DNA of 34,580 bases from a bacterium (GTDB taxonomy: Bacteria > Patescibacteriota > Saccharimonadia > Saccharimonadales > UBA4665), in contig JAJYIP010000004.1 of NCBI GenBank assembly GCA_021790005.1, positions 1 through 34,580 on the forward strand. The letters run 5' to 3'. Below the pieces are notes generated by a model. It saw nothing but the letters and a program-made list of their open reading frames with translations. It had not been told where the DNA came from and made no database searches. The stretch's first letter is position 1, and each line of letters starts with the position of its first letter. Made by a program: the position numbers and the translations under genes. This document shows positions 29,875 through 34,580 of the stretch, piece after piece.

Positions 29875-31212
29875 ATGCTCGATAAACTTAAAAGTGCTGG
29901 TCTACAAACGGCTTCCAGGGCTTTAGCCATATCCAAGGCTAAGGCAAAAGACCTGAGGTCGAAAGCAATCAAGGGTGGCAGTCAAGATAACCACCTGGTG
30001 GCTTTAGATATTGGCACCGAATTTGTTAAGGCCCTGATCGGTAAAATTAATCCGGATGGCAGTATAGATATAATCGGCGTTGGCCGCCGCCATCAGGCTC
30101 TAAGCGACATGCAGGCTGGTGCGATTGCAGATATTGCATCCGTAGTCGAGAACTGTGACGAAGCTTTGACAGAGGCTGAAAACGAAGCTGGGGTGAGTGT
30201 CAGGCAAGCCATTATTGGTATAGCCGGAGAATTGGTAAAAGGTACGACAATGACAATCCGAGTGGCCAGAAAGGCAGCGGATAAAGCTATTGACATCGAT
30301 GAGATGGAACAGATCATACGCCTAGTCCAGCAACGTGCCGAGACTAAGGCTAAACAGCAACTGGCCTGGGAAATGGGCGGCAAGGAAGTGGCCATTCGCT
30401 TGGTTAACAGTGCGCTAGTCAGTATCGAGATTGACGGCTATCCGGTTACTAATCCGATTGGCTTCCAAGGCAAAGACGTCGTTATTCAGTTATATACCGC
30501 TTTTGCACCCATGATCCATATCGGGGCATTGGAAAAAACCGCGCAGGAGCTCGACCTTGATTTATTGGCAGTTGCGGCTGAGCCGTTTGCCGTTGCCAGA
30601 GCAGTGATTGGCGATAAGCAAAACCAGAACCTGAATGCAATCTTGATGGATGTAGGTGGCGGTACGACCGATATAGCCGTGATTGATGATGGCGGTGTTC
30701 AGGGCACCAAGATGTTCGGTATTGGTGGGCGTGCCTATACCCATGCCGTTGAGCGTGATTTAGGCGTTTCGTTCGATCAAGCAGAGACTCTTAAGCTGGC
30801 ATATGGCGCCAACAAATTACCTCCGCAAAAAATGCCGGCAGTTGAAGCCGCCTTATCTAAAACAGCCGAAGTCTGGATTAACGGCATAGAGCTGGCTTTG
30901 GCGGAATTTCCTAAACTTGATCATCTCCCTAACCGGATGTTTCTGTGTGGCGGTGGTGCCAGCCTGGACATGCTAATGGATCGGCTGGAGGGTGATAACT
31001 GGTTTAATGACCTGCCCTTCACGAGACGGCCAAGCGTGCATTTGATCCGTCCTGAGCAAGTTGTTGGCATAAAGGATATAACGGGCAAAGTTAACGACCA
31101 TACTTTCATAACCGCCATGGGCTTACTAAGAGTCGGTCTGGATACTTTGCAATTTAGCAGTAGCGAAGGCGGCAGTATTCGTGAGAAACTGGATAGGATG
31201 TTAAGCGTATAA
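29875..31212 (+). CDS. FtsA-like (FtsA/PilM superfamily) actin-fold ATPase
   Basis: 'VALDIGTEFVKALIGKI', 'LMDVGGGTTDIAVIDDG', 'GIGGRAYTHAVERDLGVSFDQAETLK', 'FLCGGGASLDML'; C-terminal possible amphipathic helix 'SIREKLDRMLSV'. Confidence 0.75.
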   Translation: MLDKLKSAGLQTASRALAISKAKAKDLRSKAIKGGSQDNHLVALDIGTEFVKALIGKINPDGSIDIIGVGRRHQALSDMQAGAIADIASVVENCDEALTEAENEAGVSVRQAIIGIAGELVKGTTMTIRVARKAADKAIDIDEMEQIIRLVQQRAETKAKQQLAWEMGGKEVAIRLVNSALVSIEIDGYPVTNPIGFQGKDVVIQLYTAFAPMIHIGALEKTAQELDLDLLAVAAEPFAVARAVIGDKQNQNLNAILMDVGGGTTDIAVIDDGGVQGTKMFGIGGRAYTHAVERDLGVSFDQAETLKLAYGANKLPPQKMPAVEAALSKTAEVWINGIELALAEFPKLDHLPNRMFLCGGGASLDMLMDRLEGDNWFNDLPFTRRPSVHLIRPEQVVGIKDITGKVNDHTFITAMGLLRVGLDTLQFSSSEGGSIREKLDRMLSV

Positions 31213-31216
31213 AACT

Positions 31217-32968
31217 ATGGCTGAACCAACCAAAGACACTATTTATGTTGATGTCGACGATGAAATAACTGCCCTTATAGATAAGGTCAAGGCTTCAAAT
31301 GCCAAGGTTGTGGCTTTGGTGTTACCAAAGCGGGCCAGTGTTTTGCAATCAATCGTCAACATTAAACTCCTTAAGCGCAGTGCGGATAACGATAACAAAA
31401 ATCTTGTATTAATAACAACCGAAGCTGGGCTTTTACCACTAGCTGGTGCGGTTGGTTTGTATGTTGCTAAAACTCTGAGTTCCAAACCGGAAATACCGCC
31501 TGGTCCTAATGTCGGTTCAGTGGCTGACGTTGAAGAGATGGAGGAAGACCTTAGTATGCCATTGGAAAATGAGGATGAAGAATTGCCTAATTTGGCTGCC
31601 AGTGCCGCCGGCAATACACCCGTTGGCGTACTTAACGACAAAGTGCCGAAATCTATTAATGCCGACAAGGCTAAACTGGCCGATGAGACTATCGAATTGG
31701 GCGAGGAACCGACGACTAAGCCGTTGGCTCAAGATAAGATCAAGAAAAGCGATGCAAAAATTAAAAAAGACAAGCGCATTAAGGTGCCTAATTTTGACCG
31801 TTTCCGATGGCTTTTAATTGCGGGTACTGTGGTAATAGTTGGTCTGATTGTACTTGGATACTTTGCTTTCTATGTCTGGCCCAGTGCGGTTATACAAATC
31901 AAAACCAATGCCAGCACGGTTAATACCAGCCTGAATTTGACGCTTGACCCGCAAGCTCAGTCTTCAGATATATCCACCGGCGACATACCGGCAAAACAGG
32001 TTAGTGAACAGAAGACGTTTACCCAAACTGTTAACACGACTGGACAGAAAAACGAAGGTAATACGGCCAGTGGTCAGGTAAACCTGACAGCCAGCGATTG
32101 CAACGGTACCTACACTCAGGATGGGGGCACGTTTACGATTCCCGCCGGTACGGGCATAAGCTACAACAATATGACATTTATTACGCAAGCAGATACACAG
32201 ATGGGTCCGGATAAGCACCTGTTCAGCGGTAACTGCATTAATTACGTAGCCGCTTCACCTACCAATATAACCGCTCAAAGCGGCGGATCCCAGTACAATG
32301 CCCAGATTAGCAACGCCACAGTTTCCGGTTTTCCGGAAGTGGTTGCTAACGGTTCTGCCAGCGGCGGTACAGATAGTATTGTTCAGGTCGTAGCCCAAGC
32401 AGATATAAGCGCAGCCACTTCCAAGATTGGCAGTGCTGATGCCGCTACTGTTAAGCAGGATCTGATTAATGAACTTAAAGGTCAGGGTCTATATCCCATA
32501 GAGGTTACATTTGCCAGTGGTACGCCCCAGATCTCTTCCAATCCGAGTGTCGGTAGTGCGTCAAGTACCGTGACCGTAACTGAGACTATTTCCTATTCCA
32601 TGTTCGGCGCCAGTCAGTCAGATTTGAATGCCGCACTGGCCGCTAATATCCGTAGTCAGACCAGTTCGAACCAAAATATAATAGGCAACGGTCTTAATCA
32701 AAACGCCTTTAGACAAACGGGGACCAGCGGGTCTACTGATCAGGTATCTTTGTCTACGCTTGCTGTTGTCGGACCTAACATCTCAGTAGCACAAATTAAA
32801 AAAGCTTCCGCCAATAAGACGCCGGCTGAAATCATTGCTGCAGTCAAAAATAATCCCGATGTTACCAGTGTTACCATACGGCTTAGCCCGTTCTGGGTCA
32901 ACAAGGCGCCCGGTAACACGTCCAAGATTACAGTTGATATTGCTAAGCCAACCCAGTCCGTTAAATAA
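31217..32968 (+). CDS. Membrane protein with baseplate J-like extracellular region
   Basis: Cytoplasmic N-term 'IYVDVDDEITALIDKVKASNAKVVALVLPKRASVLQSIVNIKLLKRSA'; single TM 'LLIAGTVVIVGLIVLGYFAFYVWP'; Ser/Thr/Asn-rich beta-type exterior as in CPR proteins commonly annotated baseplate J/gp47. Confidence 0.6.
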   Translation: MAEPTKDTIYVDVDDEITALIDKVKASNAKVVALVLPKRASVLQSIVNIKLLKRSADNDNKNLVLITTEAGLLPLAGAVGLYVAKTLSSKPEIPPGPNVGSVADVEEMEEDLSMPLENEDEELPNLAASAAGNTPVGVLNDKVPKSINADKAKLADETIELGEEPTTKPLAQDKIKKSDAKIKKDKRIKVPNFDRFRWLLIAGTVVIVGLIVLGYFAFYVWPSAVIQIKTNASTVNTSLNLTLDPQAQSSDISTGDIPAKQVSEQKTFTQTVNTTGQKNEGNTASGQVNLTASDCNGTYTQDGGTFTIPAGTGISYNNMTFITQADTQMGPDKHLFSGNCINYVAASPTNITAQSGGSQYNAQISNATVSGFPEVVANGSASGGTDSIVQVVAQADISAATSKIGSADAATVKQDLINELKGQGLYPIEVTFASGTPQISSNPSVGSASSTVTVTETISYSMFGASQSDLNAALAANIRSQTSSNQNIIGNGLNQNAFRQTGTSGSTDQVSLSTLAVVGPNISVAQIKKASANKTPAEIIAAVKNNPDVTSVTIRLSPFWVNKAPGNTSKITVDIAKPTQSVK

Positions 32969-32972
32969 AGCC

Positions 32973-33425
32973 ATGTCGGTTAATCGAACTAACTCATCGG
33001 TTATCGGTCTGGATATAGGAACGGTCAGAATCGGGGTCGCTAAAGCTTACTGGCCGGATGGTATCCCGACACCATACACTACCCTTGCTAATGATGACAG
33101 CCTGATTGCTAACCTAAAGCAAATTATAGATAGTGAGAATGTATCTTTGCTGGTGATTGGATTGCCTAGAAACATGAACAGCCAGTCCACTAAACAAACT
33201 GATTATGTAAAACGATTTGCTAAGGGTTTGTCTAAAACCACTGGTTTGCCGGTGAGATTTCAAGATGAAGCGGTGACATCAATCCGGGCCGAGGAGGAGT
33301 TACGGGCGCGTGGTAAGGCATATGACAAAGGGGATATAGACAAATTGAGTGCCAGCTATATACTCGATGACTATTTCCACGCCGATCGCAGAGAGGGGTT
33401 TCCGCTTGAACATAAAAGCATTTAA
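32973..33425 (+). CDS. ruvX: RuvX/YqgF-type putative Holliday junction resolvase
   Basis: 'VIGLDIGTVRIGVAKA', 'LLVIGLPRNMN', 'VRFQDEAVTSIRAEEELRARG', 'DKLSASYILDDY'. Confidence 0.85.
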   Translation: MSVNRTNSSVIGLDIGTVRIGVAKAYWPDGIPTPYTTLANDDSLIANLKQIIDSENVSLLVIGLPRNMNSQSTKQTDYVKRFAKGLSKTTGLPVRFQDEAVTSIRAEEELRARGKAYDKGDIDKLSASYILDDYFHADRREGFPLEHKSI

Positions 33426-33435
33426 AAGGGTTCCT

Positions 33436-34446
33436 ATGCGACTTTGGATTATTGGATTTTTGATGATTGTGATTGGGAGCGTGGCGACTGTAGGCGTAAG
33501 AGAGTATTATCTTGCCAATTTAGGACCGGTTAGTAATTCTCAGACTCAAGTTGTGTTGACCATTCCCGCCGGGGCATCACTGAAACAAATTGCCATCATG
33601 CTGCAAAATCACCACTTGATCCGTTCGGCTACGGTGTTCGAGTGGTACACTCACGTTACCGGTAACAATAAACTTGAGGCTGGAACCTATTCATTGTCAC
33701 CCAGTTACGATTTGAGCAAAACGGTAGCTATTATTGTCTCGGGTAGCGTTACGGAGGGTAAAGTCACGATTCTTCCGGGTAAAACTCTGGCCCAGATCCG
33801 CAGCCAGTTAATTAATGATGGTTATAGTGCGGCCAGTATTGACCAGAGCTATAATCCTGCTCAATACAGCGGTTTGCCGATTATGGCTGATGTGCCAAGC
33901 GGCACTTCGACTCTGGAAGGTCTTTTATTTCCCGACACTTTTTACACAACTAATAAAACGACCGTGTCGCAAATTTTGCGCGAATCCTTGCTTGAAATGG
34001 GCAAGCAGATTACCCCGGCTATAAGTGCGGATTTTGCCAACGAAGGATTGAGCGTTTATCAAGCAATTACTATGGCGTCTATAATTCAACAAGAAGTTTC
34101 CAAGCCAAACGATATGGCCCAGGTTGCCCAAGTGTTTTTTTCTCGCATCAAGCAAGGTATGCCACTCGGGTCGGATGTAACGGCCAATTACGGCGCCATA
34201 ATTAACGGTCAGAGCCCTTCTTTAACTTACGATTCACCGTATAACACGCTTATACATACTGGTTTGCCGCCGACACCAATCGGCACGGCAAGCAGAGAGA
34301 GTCTGAATGCGGTAGCGCATCCGGCTAATACGAACTGGTTGTATTTTGTGAGCGGGGATAATGGTCATACATACTTCGAACAGACTATTCAGCAACATAA
34401 CGCCGATACGGCTGCTTATTGTCACAAGCTTTGCGCCCAACCGTGA
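33436..34446 (+). CDS. mltG: Endolytic murein transglycosylase (MltG/YceG-like)
   Basis: N-terminal TM; 'TIPAGASLKQIAIML', 'LEGLLFPDTFY', 'ITMASIIQQEVSKPNDMAQVAQVFFSRIKQGMPLGSD', 'SPYNTLIHTGLPPTPI'. Confidence 0.92.
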   Translation: MRLWIIGFLMIVIGSVATVGVREYYLANLGPVSNSQTQVVLTIPAGASLKQIAIMLQNHHLIRSATVFEWYTHVTGNNKLEAGTYSLSPSYDLSKTVAIIVSGSVTEGKVTILPGKTLAQIRSQLINDGYSAASIDQSYNPAQYSGLPIMADVPSGTSTLEGLLFPDTFYTTNKTTVSQILRESLLEMGKQITPAISADFANEGLSVYQAITMASIIQQEVSKPNDMAQVAQVFFSRIKQGMPLGSDVTANYGAIINGQSPSLTYDSPYNTLIHTGLPPTPIGTASRESLNAVAHPANTNWLYFVSGDNGHTYFEQTIQQHNADTAAYCHKLCAQP

Positions 34447-34474
34447 ATAAAACGGGGCTTCCGCGTTAGATACT

Positions 34475-34562
34475 AAGTAAGTGTTACCGAAAGGACTGGT
34501 TTAAGCGTTAGCGATACTAGTAGTGGTAACCAAGCTCACGCTGCGTCCTTTCTAGCTTACTT
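34475..34562 (+). other. Structured inverted-repeat element (candidate ncRNA/leader)
   Basis: AAGTAAG 34475-34481 / CTTACTT 34556-34562; GAAAGGAC 34489-34496 / GTCCTTTC 34545-34552; further internal and alternative pairings. Confidence 0.6.
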
Positions 34563-34580
34563 GTTAATGCTTGAATTGTA

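Noticed and set aside
31243-31668. 141-aa minus-strand ORF
   Set aside because: Antisense shadow of the baseplate-J-like gene, low-complexity Ser/Leu translation.

Overview
The window is a compact, strongly (+)-coding bacterial chromosome segment. Gene content and several truncated or divergent proteins suggest a Patescibacteria/CPR, Saccharibacteria(TM7)-like genome; this taxonomic call is an inference. Left to right: a type IV secretion module (VirB6/TrbL-like, PrgI-like, split VirB4) with a CHAP-domain secreted hydrolase; pyk-pgk-tpiA; UvrD/PcrA helicase; a DUF348/G5/Apf-like cell-wall protein; KsgA; an unannotated tmRNA (ssrA) with a 26-aa tag; GtrA-like protein; GH37 trehalase; tRNA-Val(CAC); HIT protein; MetG; TatD; cysteine desulfurase; a divergent F1-type ATPase operon (b-like, delta-like, alpha, gamma, beta, short epsilon) with no a or c subunit in the window; an AT-rich island; MnmA; C-terminally short AlaRS; FtsA-like protein; a baseplate-J-like membrane protein; RuvX; MltG; and a structured inverted-repeat element at the right end. 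The main highlights are (i) the AT-rich island at ~25.7-26.8 kb. It holds a small Thr/Ser-then-Asp-rich peptide with its own SD and extended -10, a DUF6624-like protein, and an overlooked disrupted remnant of an MvdD-like pre-ATP-grasp maturase. I read it as a decayed omega-ester peptide (graspetide)-type RiPP locus. (ii) The second highlight is the divergent F1-like ATPase operon.
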